Below, piece after piece: positions 16,604 to 25,818 of a stretch of 64,000 bases of DNA. Numbering within the stretch: the stretch's first letter is position 1; the number at the start of each line of letters is the position of its first letter. Made by a program: the position numbers and the translations under genes. The stretch is from Antarcticirhabdus aurantiaca (GTDB lineage: Bacteria; Pseudomonadota; Alphaproteobacteria; Rhizobiales; Rhizobiaceae). Below the pieces are notes generated by a model, which made no database searches, had not been told where the DNA came from, and saw nothing but the letters and a program-made list of their open reading frames with translations. The stretch is taken from positions 1 to 64,000 of the forward strand of contig NZ_VTOM01000029.1 of the NCBI RefSeq assembly GCF_009765365.1, in the 5' to 3' direction.

Positions 16604-17536
16604 ATGACAGCTATCGGCCATACGGGGCTCGAGCCCGGACGCCTGCCCGCGCGCCGCCGCTGGGCGACGCGGCTCGAGCCCTATCTCTACGCCGCACCGG
16701 CGGTGATCCTCATCGCGACGATCATGCTGGTGCCGCTCGTCATCGGCATCTCCTACGCCTTCCGCGACATCCGCCTCCTCAATCCCTTCAGCGGTGGCTT
16801 CGTCGGGCTCGACCAGTTCGTGAAGCTCTCCGCTGATCAGGACTTCCGCCTGGCGCTCGGCAACACCGTGTTCTGGACCGGTACCTCGGTCGTCCTCCAG
16901 TTCACCTTCGGCCTGATCCTCGCCCTCCTCCTCAACCGCCCCTTCGCGGGCCGCGGGATCGCGCAGGCGCTGGTGTTCCTGCCCTGGGCGGTGCCGAGCT
17001 TCCTGTCCGGCCTCGACTGGGCCTGGCTGTTCAACCCCGTGGTCGGGCCGATCCCGCATTGGCTGACGGCGCTGGGGGTCATGGACGAGCCCTTCAACAT
17101 CCTCGCCGACCCGGACCTCGCCATGTGGGGGCCGATCGTCGCCAACGTCTGGTGGGGCATCCCCTTCTTCGCGATCACCCTGCTCGCCGCGCTCCAGTCG
17201 ATCCCGCGCGACATCTACGAGGCCGCCGCCATCGACGGCGCGGGCGCCTTCGAGCGCTTCCGCTCGATCACCCTGCCCTTTCTCGCGCCGACCATCGCGA
17301 TCACCATCCTGCTTCGCACCGTCTGGATCGCCAACTTCGCCGACCTCATCGTCGTCATGACGAACGGGGGCCCGGCGGACCGGACGCAGATCGTGGCGAG
17401 CTACATCTTCACCACCGCCTTCCGCCGCCTCGATTTCGGCTACGCCTCGGCGATCGCCATGGTCCTCCTGGCGCTCCTGATGATCTACTCGCTCCTCCTC
17501 GTGGCGCTTCGCCAAACCCTTCTGAACAGGTCCTGA
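16604..17536 (+). CDS. CUT1 ABC transporter permease (MalF/UgpA type)
   Basis: A 310-residue permease with six predicted membrane segments. The first is at about residues 25-50 (PAVILIATIMLVPLVIGISY) and the last at the C-terminus. The cytoplasmic coupling loop is IYEAAAIDGAGAFERFRSIT, the classic EAA motif. LVFLPWAVPSFLSGLDWAW and VVMTNGGPADRTQI are typical of the MalF group. It pairs with the next permease, whose gene follows after 3 bases, to form the membrane channel. Confidence 0.93.
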   Translation: MTAIGHTGLEPGRLPARRRWATRLEPYLYAAPAVILIATIMLVPLVIGISYAFRDIRLLNPFSGGFVGLDQFVKLSADQDFRLALGNTVFWTGTSVVLQFTFGLILALLLNRPFAGRGIAQALVFLPWAVPSFLSGLDWAWLFNPVVGPIPHWLTALGVMDEPFNILADPDLAMWGPIVANVWWGIPFFAITLLAALQSIPRDIYEAAAIDGAGAFERFRSITLPFLAPTIAITILLRTVWIANFADLIVVMTNGGPADRTQIVASYIFTTAFRRLDFGYASAIAMVLLALLMIYSLLLVALRQTLLNRS

Positions 17537-17539
17537 GCC

Positions 17540-18382
17540 ATGGCTGCCGTCGCCCGCCGGCGCCTCGCCGGCACCCTTGCCCACCGCGCCGCGATCCTTC
17601 TCTACATCCTCGTCGCGCTGTTTCCGCTGTTCTGGCTCCTGAAGGTGTCGGTGACGCCGAACGCCCTCCTTTACAGCGAGGGCGTGCGGCTCTGGCCCTC
17701 GCAGACGAGCTTCGAGCACTTCGTCTTCGTTCTCCGGAACAGCGACTTCCCGCTGTTCTTCCGCAACAGCCTCATCGTCTCGCTGTCCACGGCGGTGGTG
17801 GTGACGATCATCGCGGCGGGCGCGGGCTACGCGATGTCGCGCTTCTCCTTCCGCGGCAAGCTCTGGCTCGTCGGCCTGCTTCTCGTCACGCAGATGTTCC
17901 CGCTGGTCATGCTGATCGCGCCGATCTTCCGCATGCTGACGCCCCTTGGCCTCACCAACAGCCTGACCGGCCTCGTGATCGTCTATTCCGCCTTCAACGT
18001 GCCCTTCGCCGTCTTCCTGATGCAGTCCTTCTTCGACGCCATCCCGAAGGACCTCGACGAGGCCGCGATGATCGACGGGGCGAGCCGCTTCCAGGCCTTC
18101 CGCCAGATCATCGTGCCGCTCACGCTTCCCGGCATGGCGGCGACGCTCGGCTTCGTCTTCACTGCCGCCTGGAGCGAGCTTCTCTTCGCGCTGATGCTGA
18201 TCTCCAAGGCGGACGCCAGCACCTTCCCCGTCGGGCTCCTGTCCTTCGTGTCGAAGTTCGGCGTCAACTTCGGGCAGATGATGGCCGCGGGCGTCCTCGC
18301 GCTCATCCCTGCGCTCCTGTTCTTCCTCCTGATCCAGCGCTTCCTGGTGGCCGGCCTCACCGCCGGCGCGGTGAAGGGCTGA
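17540..18382 (+). CDS. CUT1 ABC transporter permease (MalG/UgpE type)
   Basis: A 280-residue permease with six hydrophobic segments. It has LVALFPLFWLLKVSVTPNA at the start, AGAGYAMSRFSFRGK in the middle and the EAA coupling loop LDEAAMIDGASRFQAFRQII. It forms a heterodimer with the preceding permease, which lies three bases upstream. The ATPase gene begins 13 bases downstream, so the operon order is binding protein, two permeases, ATPase. Confidence 0.93.
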   Translation: MAAVARRRLAGTLAHRAAILLYILVALFPLFWLLKVSVTPNALLYSEGVRLWPSQTSFEHFVFVLRNSDFPLFFRNSLIVSLSTAVVVTIIAAGAGYAMSRFSFRGKLWLVGLLLVTQMFPLVMLIAPIFRMLTPLGLTNSLTGLVIVYSAFNVPFAVFLMQSFFDAIPKDLDEAAMIDGASRFQAFRQIIVPLTLPGMAATLGFVFTAAWSELLFALMLISKADASTFPVGLLSFVSKFGVNFGQMMAAGVLALIPALLFFLLIQRFLVAGLTAGAVKG

Positions 18383-18395
18383 AGGACCAAAACCC

Positions 18396-19535
18396 ATGGC
18401 CACCATCGACCTCGACGCCGTCGCCAAGTCCTTCGGCCCCGTCCACGTCCTGGAGCCGGTGGACCTCAAGATCCGCTCGGGCGAGTTCGTCGTCCTCGTC
18501 GGCCCGTCCGGCTGCGGGAAGTCCACCCTGCTCCGCATGATCGCGGGCCTGGAGGAGGCGAGCTCCGGCGACATCCGGATCGCCGGCGAGCGCGTCAACG
18601 ACGTGCCGCCGAAGGACCGCAACATCGCCATGGTGTTCCAGTCCTACGCGCTCTACCCGCACATGACCGTCGCGCAGAACATGAGCTACAGTTTGAAGCT
18701 GCGGAAGACCGCCAAGGAGCGGATCGCGGAAGCGGTGAAGGGCGCGGCCGAGACGCTCGGCCTGTCCAAGCTCACCGAGCGGCGCCCCAGGGCGCTTTCG
18801 GGCGGCCAGCGCCAGCGCGTCGCCATGGGCCGCGCCATCGTGCGCCGCCCCCGGGCCTTCCTGTTCGACGAGCCGCTGTCGAACCTCGACGCGCGCCTGC
18901 GCGAGCAGATGCGGGCCGAGATCAAGAAGCTGCACGCGCGCCTCGGCGCCACCTCGATCTACGTCACCCACGACCAGATCGAGGCGATGACCCTCGCCGA
19001 CCGGATCGTCGCGCTCGACGCGGGGAAGATCCAGCAGATCGGCACGCCCCTCGACCTCTACGGGCGCCCCGCCAACCGCTTCGTCGCCGGCTTCATCGGC
19101 TCGCCCGCGATGAACTTCGTGTCCGGCACCTACCGCGCCGCAGCGGCGGGCCGCCCGCCGCACCTCCAGGCCGACCACGCCGCCCTCCCCCTGCCGGACC
19201 TTGATCAACCCGACGGCCACGCCGTCACCGTCGGTATCCGGCCCGAGCACGTCCTCGTCGCGGACGGCGACACGCCCGGCGCGATCGCCTGCGGCGTCGA
19301 GCTGGTGGAGCCGACCGGCATGGGCACGATCGTCCATCTCAGCCTCGGCGACGTCGCCCTCAAGGCCTACCGGCCCGGCTACACCGAATGGACGGCCGGC
19401 CAGAGGGTCCACGTCCGCCTTCCCCTCGAGCACATGCACCTCTTCGACGAGGCGAGCGGCGCGCGCATCGAGCCGGCCGCGTCCGGGCACTCGCCTGGGC
19501 TGTCGGAGCGGCCGGCCGGCACGAAACTTGACTAG
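18396..19535 (+). CDS. CUT1 ABC transporter ATP-binding protein (MalK/UgpC type)
   Basis: A 379-residue ATPase. Walker A is GPSGCGKST, the Q-loop MVFQSYALYPHMTVAQNM, the signature LSGGQRQRV, Walker B FLFDEPLSNLDA and the switch ITYVTHDQIEAMTLAD-type segment. The C-terminal 130 residues are the TOBE/regulatory domain (VTVGIRPEHVLVADGD, LEHMHLFDEASG). It energises import by the preceding permeases. Its stop codon lies inside the iron-responsive operator (19529-19543) of the next operon, so the two units are tightly packed. Confidence 0.93.
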   Translation: MATIDLDAVAKSFGPVHVLEPVDLKIRSGEFVVLVGPSGCGKSTLLRMIAGLEEASSGDIRIAGERVNDVPPKDRNIAMVFQSYALYPHMTVAQNMSYSLKLRKTAKERIAEAVKGAAETLGLSKLTERRPRALSGGQRQRVAMGRAIVRRPRAFLFDEPLSNLDARLREQMRAEIKKLHARLGATSIYVTHDQIEAMTLADRIVALDAGKIQQIGTPLDLYGRPANRFVAGFIGSPAMNFVSGTYRAAAAGRPPHLQADHAALPLPDLDQPDGHAVTVGIRPEHVLVADGDTPGAIACGVELVEPTGMGTIVHLSLGDVALKAYRPGYTEWTAGQRVHVRLPLEHMHLFDEASGARIEPAASGHSPGLSERPAGTKLD

Positions 19536-19543
19536 CTAATTCA
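19529..19543. promoter_or_regulatory. Iron-responsive operator (TGA-N9-TCA), RirA type
   Basis: TGACTAGCTAATTCA fits the TGA-N9-TCA IRO pattern known for RirA in Rhizobiales, in an AT-rich island 55 bases before the siderophore binding-protein gene. The TGACT opening is shared with two other sites in this window (23318, 54291), all upstream of iron-uptake genes. The regulator itself is not in the window. Confidence 0.65.
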
Positions 19544-19597
19544 TATTACCTAGCACCGGCCCGTCTCGTCGTTCGTCGATCTCGCTGGGGTGCCAGG

Positions 19598-20521
19598 ATG
19601 TTGAAGCACGTGTTGGTTTCGGTCGGGCTCGCCTGCTGCTCGCTCGCGCCGCAGATGAGCCTGCCGGCCGCGGCCCAGCCTGTGACGATCGCGCACGCGC
19701 AGGGCGAAACCGTTCTGGAAGGCGTTCCCGGCCGCGTCATCGTCGCGGACTGGGCGGCCTTCGACAATCTCGAGGCGCTCGGCGTGCCCGTGGCCGGCGT
19801 CCCCGCCACCGCGACGCCCGCCTATCTCGCGAGCAAGGTTCCGGCCGACACGCCCCGCATCGGCTCTCTGCAGGAGCCCGACGTCGAGGCGATCGCCGCG
19901 GCCGAGCCGGACCTCGTGATCGTCGCCGCCCGCTCGCGCCAGAGCTTCCCGACGCTCAGCCAGATCGCGCCGACGATCGACACCACCGTCGACAACGCCG
20001 ACATCGTCGCCGGTGTGACGGCGAACATCCGGCGCTACGGCGAGATCTTCCAGCGCGAGGCGCGGGCCGCCGAGCTGATCGCCGCGCTCGACGCGAAGCT
20101 GGCCGAGGCGCGCGAAGCGGCCGCCGGCCGGGGCACCGGCCTCGTCGTCGTCGTCAATGGCGGGCGGCTCGGCGTCTACGGTCCGGGCTCACGCGTCGCC
20201 TGGATCTACGACGCGCTGAACGTTCCCTCCGTGATCGACGACGTCGACGACCGCGACCACGGCGGCGACGCGATCTCCTTCGAGTACCTCCTGGAGAAAA
20301 ATCCCGACTGGCTCTTCGTGGTCGACCGCGATGCGGGAATCGGCAACGAGGGCTCGGCGCGCGCGACGCTCGACAACGAACTGGTCCACCAGACCACCTT
20401 CTGGACGAAGAACCAGATCGTTTATCTCGATCCCGCCGCCGCCTACGTCACCATGCACGGCTATACCGGCCTCATGCTGATGCTGGACCAGGTCATCGCG
20501 GGCTATCGCAGCGCGTCCTGA
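19598..20521 (+). CDS. Siderophore ABC transporter substrate-binding protein (FatB/CeuE type)
   Basis: A 307-residue periplasmic binding protein of the type III helical-bridge fold. The signal peptide ends near SLPAAAQ. It has TVLEGVPGRVIVADWAAFDN, RIGSLQEPDVEAIAAAEPDL and VIVAARSRQSFP, then TGLVVVVNGGRLGVYGPGSR and WIYDALNVPSV in the second lobe. This matches the group serving catecholate or carboxylate siderophores together with paired permeases. It is the first gene of a four-gene import operon, preceded by an iron-responsive operator. Confidence 0.92.
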   Translation: MLKHVLVSVGLACCSLAPQMSLPAAAQPVTIAHAQGETVLEGVPGRVIVADWAAFDNLEALGVPVAGVPATATPAYLASKVPADTPRIGSLQEPDVEAIAAAEPDLVIVAARSRQSFPTLSQIAPTIDTTVDNADIVAGVTANIRRYGEIFQREARAAELIAALDAKLAEAREAAAGRGTGLVVVVNGGRLGVYGPGSRVAWIYDALNVPSVIDDVDDRDHGGDAISFEYLLEKNPDWLFVVDRDAGIGNEGSARATLDNELVHQTTFWTKNQIVYLDPAAAYVTMHGYTGLMLMLDQVIAGYRSAS

Positions 20522-20543
20522 GGGCGCGGCGCCGAACGCCTTC

Positions 20544-21542
20544 GTGACGACGCTCGCCCATCTCGCCCGCTCGGCTCGCGGCGGGTCCTGGCTGCTCGCG
20601 GGCGCGGGGCTCCTGACGCTGGTTCTCGCCGGCGTCAGCCTATTCGTCGGCGTCGGCGAGGTGAGCCTCGGGGCGCTTCTCGGCTCGGGCGAGCGCGAAA
20701 CGCGCCTGCTCCTGGCGAGCCGCCTGCCCCGCACCCTCGCCCTCCTCCTTGCCGGCTCGTCGCTCGCCATCGCCGGCCTCGTGATGCAGATGGTGGTGCG
20801 CAACCGCTTCGTGGAACCCTCCACGGCCGGCACGACGGAAGCCGCCTCGCTCGGCTTCCTCCTGGTCACGCTTCTCGCGCCGGGCTGGCCGATCATGGCC
20901 AAGATGGCCGTCTCCGCCCTTTGCGCGCTCGCGGGCACGCTCCTCTTCCTGCGCATCCTGCGCGCGGTGCCGCTGCGCGACGCCATGCTGGTGCCGCTGG
21001 TGGGCATCATGCTGGGCGGCGTGATCGGGGCGGTGACGACCTTTCTCGCCTATCGCTTCAACCTCCTGCCCTCGCTTCTCGCCTGGACCACGGGCGACTT
21101 CTCGGGGGTGCTGCGCGGGCGCTACGAACTCCTCTGGCTGGGCCTCGGGGCAACGGTTCTCGCCTTTCTCGCGGCCGACCGCTTCACGCTCGCCGCCATG
21201 GGCGAGAACGTCGCGACGAGCCTCGGCCTGCCTTACGAGAGCGTCGTCGCGCTCGGTCTCGGTCTCGTCTCGGTGATCGCCGCGGTCACCCTGGTGTCCG
21301 TCGGCTCGATCCCTTTTCTCGGCCTCGTCGTGCCCAACCTCGTCAGCCTGATGCTGGGCGACAACATGCGCGTGTCGGTGCCCTGGGTCGCGGTGCTCGG
21401 CGCGCTCTTCGTTCTCGCCTGCGACATTCTCGGCCGCCTCGTGCGCTACCCCTACGAGATCCCGATCGGCGTGGTGGTCGGCGTCATCGGCAGCGCCGTC
21501 TTCCTGTGGCTGATCCTGCGGGACCGCAGGGCGCATGGCTGA
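20544..21542 (+). CDS. Iron-siderophore ABC transporter permease 1 (FecCD family)
   Basis: A 332-residue permease with about nine to ten hydrophobic segments. FecCD-family stretches include RLPRTLALLLAGSSLAIAGL with MQMVVRNRFVEPST, LAAMGENVATSLGL, and SIPFLGLVVPNLVSLMLGDN near the end. The start is GTG at 20544. The last 8 bases overlap the second permease gene, indicating coupled synthesis of the heterodimeric channel. Confidence 0.92.
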   Translation: MTTLAHLARSARGGSWLLAGAGLLTLVLAGVSLFVGVGEVSLGALLGSGERETRLLLASRLPRTLALLLAGSSLAIAGLVMQMVVRNRFVEPSTAGTTEAASLGFLLVTLLAPGWPIMAKMAVSALCALAGTLLFLRILRAVPLRDAMLVPLVGIMLGGVIGAVTTFLAYRFNLLPSLLAWTTGDFSGVLRGRYELLWLGLGATVLAFLAADRFTLAAMGENVATSLGLPYESVVALGLGLVSVIAAVTLVSVGSIPFLGLVVPNLVSLMLGDNMRVSVPWVAVLGALFVLACDILGRLVRYPYEIPIGVVVGVIGSAVFLWLILRDRRAHG

Positions 21543-22503
21543 GGCGCGCCGGTCCCGGCGGCCGACGCTCGTGCTCGCCGCGCTGACGCTTCTCGCGATC
21601 GTCGCCGTCGCGGCCTTCATGACGCTCGGCGCGCGGGGAAGCTGGGACTTCGTCATTCCGTTCCGCGGCCGGCGCCTCCTGGTTCTCGTGACCGTCGCCT
21701 ACGCCGTCGCGGTCTCGACCGTGCTCTTCCAGACCGCCACCGCCAACCGCATCCTCACGCCCTCGATCATGGGCTTCGACGCGCTCTTCGTTCTGGTCCG
21801 CACGCTGGTCGTCGCGTTTTTCGGAACGGGCATGCTGGTCGCTTTCGATCCGCACGCGCGCTTCCTTCTCGACGTCGCGCTGATGGTCGGCTTCTCCTTC
21901 GCCTTGTTCCGCTGGCTCTTCGCCGGCGAGGAGCGCAGCCTCCACCGGCTCGTTCTCGTCGGCATCGTCTTCGGCATCCTGTTCCGCTCGCTCTCCACCT
22001 TCATCCAGCGCCTGCTCGATCCCAACGCCTTCCAGGTCCTTCAGGACACGCTGTTCGCGAGCTTCTCGGGCGTCGACACGACGCTTCTCGGCATCTCGCT
22101 CGTGCTCGTCGGCGCCGTCAGCCTCGTTCTCTGGCGCATCGGCCACTGCTTCGACATCCTGTCGCTCGGCCGCGCGACGGCGATCGGCCTCGGCGTCGAC
22201 TACCGGCGCAGCGTCATGACGATCCTGGTCGCCGTTTCGGTGCTCGTCGCCGTGTCGACGGCGCTGGTCGGGCCGATCACCTTCTTCGGCCTCCTCGTGG
22301 CATCCCTCGCCCGCGCGCTTCTCGGCGAGAGTCGGCACCGGGTCCTCCTGCCCGCCGCCGTGCTTCTCGCGGTGGTCGCGCTGGTGGGCGGCCAGACAGT
22401 CCTGGAGCGCGTCTTCGCCTTCGACACCGCCCTGTCCATCATCGTGGAGTTCCTCGGCGGCCTCGTCTTCCTGATCCTCGTCATTCGCGGAGCGGTCCGA
22501 TGA
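21535..22503 (+). CDS. Iron-siderophore ABC transporter permease 2 (FecCD family)
   Basis: A 322-residue partner permease. It shows GSWDFVIPFRGRRLLVLVTV, FQTATANRILTPSIMGFDAL, LQDTLFASFSGVDTTLLG, GRATAIGLGVDYRRSV and VGPITFFGLLVASLARALLG, all typical of the second permease in FatCD/VctDG-like systems. It overlaps both neighbours (8 and 4 bases), so the operon is translationally coupled throughout. Confidence 0.92.
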   Translation: MAEARRSRRPTLVLAALTLLAIVAVAAFMTLGARGSWDFVIPFRGRRLLVLVTVAYAVAVSTVLFQTATANRILTPSIMGFDALFVLVRTLVVAFFGTGMLVAFDPHARFLLDVALMVGFSFALFRWLFAGEERSLHRLVLVGIVFGILFRSLSTFIQRLLDPNAFQVLQDTLFASFSGVDTTLLGISLVLVGAVSLVLWRIGHCFDILSLGRATAIGLGVDYRRSVMTILVAVSVLVAVSTALVGPITFFGLLVASLARALLGESRHRVLLPAAVLLAVVALVGGQTVLERVFAFDTALSIIVEFLGGLVFLILVIRGAVR

Positions 22504-23258
22504 TCGAGATCCGAAACGCCCGCAAGCGCTACGGCGACGCTCTCGTGGTGGACGACGTGACGCTGCGCATCCCGGCGCGCGGCATCACCTCGATCATCGG
22601 GCCGAACGGCGCGGGCAAGTCGACGCTCCTGTCGATGATCGCGCGGCTCGTCGGGCTCGACGGCGGCCGCATCACGGTGGACGGGCTGGACGTCGCGACG
22701 ACCGCCGGCCCGGTGCTCGCCCGGCGCCTCGCGGTGCTGCGCCAGGACAACCACATGACGGCCCGCCTGACGGTCCGCGATCTCGTCGCCTTCGGGCGCT
22801 ATCCCCACTCGCGCGGGCGCCCAGTGCCGGGCGATGCGGACCATGTCGACCGGGCTCTCGCCTATCTCAACCTGACGGAGCTGTCCGGCCGCTTCCTGGA
22901 CGAACTCTCCGGCGGCCAGCGCCAGCGGGCCTTCGTCGCCATGGTCCTGTGCCAGGACACCGACTACGTGCTCCTGGACGAGCCGCTCAACAACCTCGAC
23001 ATGCGCCACGCCGCAGCCATGATGCGGCTCTGGCGGGATGCCTGCCGCGACTTCGGCAAGACGGTGGTGATCGTCCTCCACGACATCAACTTCGCCTCCT
23101 GGCATTCCGACCACATCGTCGCCATGCGCGACGGCCGCATCCACAGCCAGGGAACGCCGGAGGAGATCATCCGCGAGCCCGTGCTGCAGGCGATCTACGA
23201 CATGGCGATCAGCGTGCAGGAGATCGGCGGCCGCCGCGTCGGCCTGTTCTACGAGTGA
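22500..23258 (+). CDS. Iron-siderophore ABC transporter ATP-binding protein
   Basis: A 252-residue ATPase. Walker A is GPNGAGKST, the Q-loop LRQDNHMTARLTVRDLVAFG, the signature LSGGQRQRAFVAM, Walker B YVLLDEPLNNLDM and the switch region VIVLHDINFASWHSD. The LNNLDM form of the D-loop is usual for siderophore ATPases of the FatE/VctC/YclP group. It starts within the stop of the second permease gene (ATGA). A promoter region with an iron operator follows before the receptor gene. Confidence 0.93.
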   Translation: MIEIRNARKRYGDALVVDDVTLRIPARGITSIIGPNGAGKSTLLSMIARLVGLDGGRITVDGLDVATTAGPVLARRLAVLRQDNHMTARLTVRDLVAFGRYPHSRGRPVPGDADHVDRALAYLNLTELSGRFLDELSGGQRQRAFVAMVLCQDTDYVLLDEPLNNLDMRHAAAMMRLWRDACRDFGKTVVIVLHDINFASWHSDHIVAMRDGRIHSQGTPEEIIREPVLQAIYDMAISVQEIGGRRVGLFYE

Positions 23259-23317
23259 CGGCCCGCCGTGGAGCGCGTGTCCGCGCCGCCACGGACACTG
23301 TTGCCGATTTGCAAAGA

Positions 23318-23332
23318 TGACTAATTTAATCA
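23318..23332. promoter_or_regulatory. Iron-responsive operator (TGA-N9-TCA), RirA type
   Basis: TGACTAATTTAATCA fits TGA-N9-TCA and lies in the most AT-rich stretch of the area, between the ATPase stop and the TonB-dependent receptor start (23436). It gives the receptor gene its own iron-controlled promoter although it lies directly behind the import operon. Confidence 0.7.
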
Positions 23333-23435
23333 TAATTTAGAGGCGTTCTTCGTTGAGCGGAAACGGATCGGCTGCGTAAGCCGGAGGTGACACGAATCCG
23401 CGGGCGAGGGGCCCGTGGGAACCCGGAGAACCGCC

Positions 23436-25691
23436 ATGTCCCCGCGCGCGACCAGCCGCTTGCGCCTCATGTCCCTGAGCGCGTCGCTGCTCGCGATGCT
23501 GGCCGGCTCGGCGCTGGCCCAGGAGCCGCGTCGAGCCGCCGAGAGCGCCGACGGAGCGGGCACCGCCGCGCCCGCCGGGACCCTGGTTCTCGACACGGTG
23601 GTGGTCGAGGGCGGCGCCGGGAGCGGCCAGCCCCCGGCCACCGGAACGATCGGACAGCCGTCCGCGCCCTTCGCGGGCGGCGACGTCGCCTCGGGCGCGC
23701 GGCTCGGCATCCTGGGCAACCGCTCGATCTTCGACACGCCCTTCAGCGTCACGAGCTTCACCGACAAGCTGATCCGCGACCAGCAGGCCCGCACCGTCGC
23801 CGACGTCGTCCTCAACGACCCGTCCGTGCGCAACGACGCGCCCGCCTTCAGCGAGCGCGACGCCTTCTTCATCCGCGGCTTCTCGGTGGTGAACCTCGAC
23901 ACCGCCTATGACGGCCTGTTCTACATCGCCAATCCGCGGCGCTCCTTCCTGGAGGGGATCGAGCGGGTCGAGGTGCTGAAGGGCCCCTCGGCGCTCCTCA
24001 ACGGCGGCACCGGCCGCGTCGGCGGCACCATCAACCTCATCCCGAAGCGCGCGACCGACGAGCCGCTGACGCGCCTGACGACGACCTATCTCAGCGACAC
24101 GCAGGTCTGGACGCACATGGACGTCGGCCGCCGCTGGGGCGCGGAGGGCGAGTGGGGCATCCGCGTCAACGGCTCCTACCGGGACGGCGACACCGCCCTC
24201 GACCGCAACGAGCAGGAGGTCGGCGTCGCCTCGCTCGGCCTCGATTATCGCGGCGACCGCCTGCGCGCCTCGCTCGACGTCAACTATTCCGACCAGAAGA
24301 TCGACGCGCCGACCTCGCTGTTCAACGCGGCCGCGCCCGGCATCCGCATCCCGCGCGCGCCAAACGGGCGGATCAACACGTCGAACTCCTTCGAATACAT
24401 CGACAGCGTCCACGCCATGGCCGCCGGCCGGATCGAATACGACATCCTCGACAACACGACGCTCTACGCGGCCGGCGGCGCCAGCCGCTACCGCGAGGAC
24501 TTCCTGACCTCGTCCTACCTGATCAACGATCCGAGCGGCAACGCGACCGCGAGCCTCGCCATCCAGCCCCAACAGATCGAGGGCATCACCGGCGAAGTCG
24601 GCCTGCGCTCGCGCTTCGAGACCGGCCCCGTCGGCCACCAGCTCAACCTGTCCGCGGCGCAGGCGCGAAACGAGAACGATCGCGGCGGCTTCGCGCGGAT
24701 CGTCCTGCCGACCTTCCGCACCAACATCTACGACCCCTCCTTCCTGCCGGAAGGATCCGTCGACTCGAGCGCCTTCCCGCGCGCCAGCGGCCGGCCGCGC
24801 TTCGCCGACATCGAGCTGACCAGCCTCGCTTTGTCCGACACGCTGTCCGTCATGGACGAGCGCGTCCAGCTGACGCTCGGCGGACGCTACCAGGACATCC
24901 GCTCGCGGGCCTACTCCACCGTTCCCGGCCCGACGCTCGGCAACCTCACCTACGACTATCAGGACGCCGAGTTCAGCCCGGCGGTAGCCGCCGTCGTGCG
25001 CCTGACCGACGAGGTGTCCGTCTACGGCAACTACATCGAGGCCCTGACCGAAGGGCCGACCGCGCCGGTTCGCGCGCGCAACGCCAACGAGATCTTCGCG
25101 CCGGTCGTGAGCAAGCAGAAGGAGATCGGCGTCAAGGTCGACCTCGGCAGCGTCGGCCTGACCACGTCGCTCTTCGAGATCCGCCAGCCGAGCGGCTTCA
25201 CGGACCCGGCGACGAACGTCTTCTCGGTCGGCGGCCTGCAGGTCAATCGCGGCCTCGAGATCAACCTGTTCGGCGAGCCGCTGGACGGCGTGCGGCTCCT
25301 CGGCGGCATCACCCTCCTCGACGCGGAGTTGGAGCGGACCGCGGGCGGCCTGTTCGACGGCAACACCGTGCCGGGCGTCGCGCGGACCGCGATCAACCTC
25401 TACGGCGAGTACGACGTGACCTGGCTCACCGAGGGACTGACCCTCACCGGCCGGATGGTCCACACCGGCAGCACCTTCTACGACCAGGCCAACAACCAGA
25501 CGATCGACGACTGGACCCGCGTCGACCTCGGCGCGCGCTACGCCTTCACCGGCCCCTACGACAAGGAGGTCGAGGTGCGCGCCAACGTCGAGAACGTCTT
25601 CGACGAGACCTATTGGGCGTCCTCGGCCCGCGGCTTCCTGGCCGCCGGCGCGCCCCGCACCTTCCTCGTCTCGACCTCGATCGACTTCTGA
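23436..25691 (+). CDS. TonB-dependent siderophore receptor 1
   Basis: A 751-residue outer-membrane receptor. The signal peptide is LMSLSASLLAMLAGSALAQ. A TonB-box-like LDTVVVEG follows near residue 51 in an Ala/Gly-rich linker. Then comes the plug domain (GNRSIFDTPFSVTSFTDKLI, AFFIRGFSV, IERVEVLKGPSALLNG, GGTINLIPKRA) and a 22-strand barrel ending in STSIDF with the terminal Phe used by the BAM machinery. ATG 23436 is chosen because GGAGAA precedes it at good spacing; the GTG at 23415 is less likely. It delivers the ferric siderophore to the upstream ABC system. An iron operator lies about 100 bases upstream. Confidence 0.95.
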   Translation: MSPRATSRLRLMSLSASLLAMLAGSALAQEPRRAAESADGAGTAAPAGTLVLDTVVVEGGAGSGQPPATGTIGQPSAPFAGGDVASGARLGILGNRSIFDTPFSVTSFTDKLIRDQQARTVADVVLNDPSVRNDAPAFSERDAFFIRGFSVVNLDTAYDGLFYIANPRRSFLEGIERVEVLKGPSALLNGGTGRVGGTINLIPKRATDEPLTRLTTTYLSDTQVWTHMDVGRRWGAEGEWGIRVNGSYRDGDTALDRNEQEVGVASLGLDYRGDRLRASLDVNYSDQKIDAPTSLFNAAAPGIRIPRAPNGRINTSNSFEYIDSVHAMAAGRIEYDILDNTTLYAAGGASRYREDFLTSSYLINDPSGNATASLAIQPQQIEGITGEVGLRSRFETGPVGHQLNLSAAQARNENDRGGFARIVLPTFRTNIYDPSFLPEGSVDSSAFPRASGRPRFADIELTSLALSDTLSVMDERVQLTLGGRYQDIRSRAYSTVPGPTLGNLTYDYQDAEFSPAVAAVVRLTDEVSVYGNYIEALTEGPTAPVRARNANEIFAPVVSKQKEIGVKVDLGSVGLTTSLFEIRQPSGFTDPATNVFSVGGLQVNRGLEINLFGEPLDGVRLLGGITLLDAELERTAGGLFDGNTVPGVARTAINLYGEYDVTWLTEGLTLTGRMVHTGSTFYDQANNQTIDDWTRVDLGARYAFTGPYDKEVEVRANVENVFDETYWASSARGFLAAGAPRTFLVSTSIDF

Positions 25692-25695
25692 GACG

Positions 25696-25725
25696 AAGGC
25701 CCGCAGGGCTCTCCCCGCGGGCTTT
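25696..25725 (+). terminator. Hairpin after receptor 1
   Basis: AAGGCCCGC (25696-25704) pairs with GCGGGCTTT (25717-25725) with one G-U pair, enclosing a 12-base loop, 4 bases after the receptor stop. The T-run is only three bases long, so termination strength is uncertain. Confidence 0.55.
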
Positions 25726-25818
25726 CGCCGCGGCCGGGCAACGCTGGACTTCGCAGGCTGCGGCACGATCCTTGGTCGACCGGGCACGGGCCCGCCGGAA
25801 TGACCGAGGACGTCCAGC

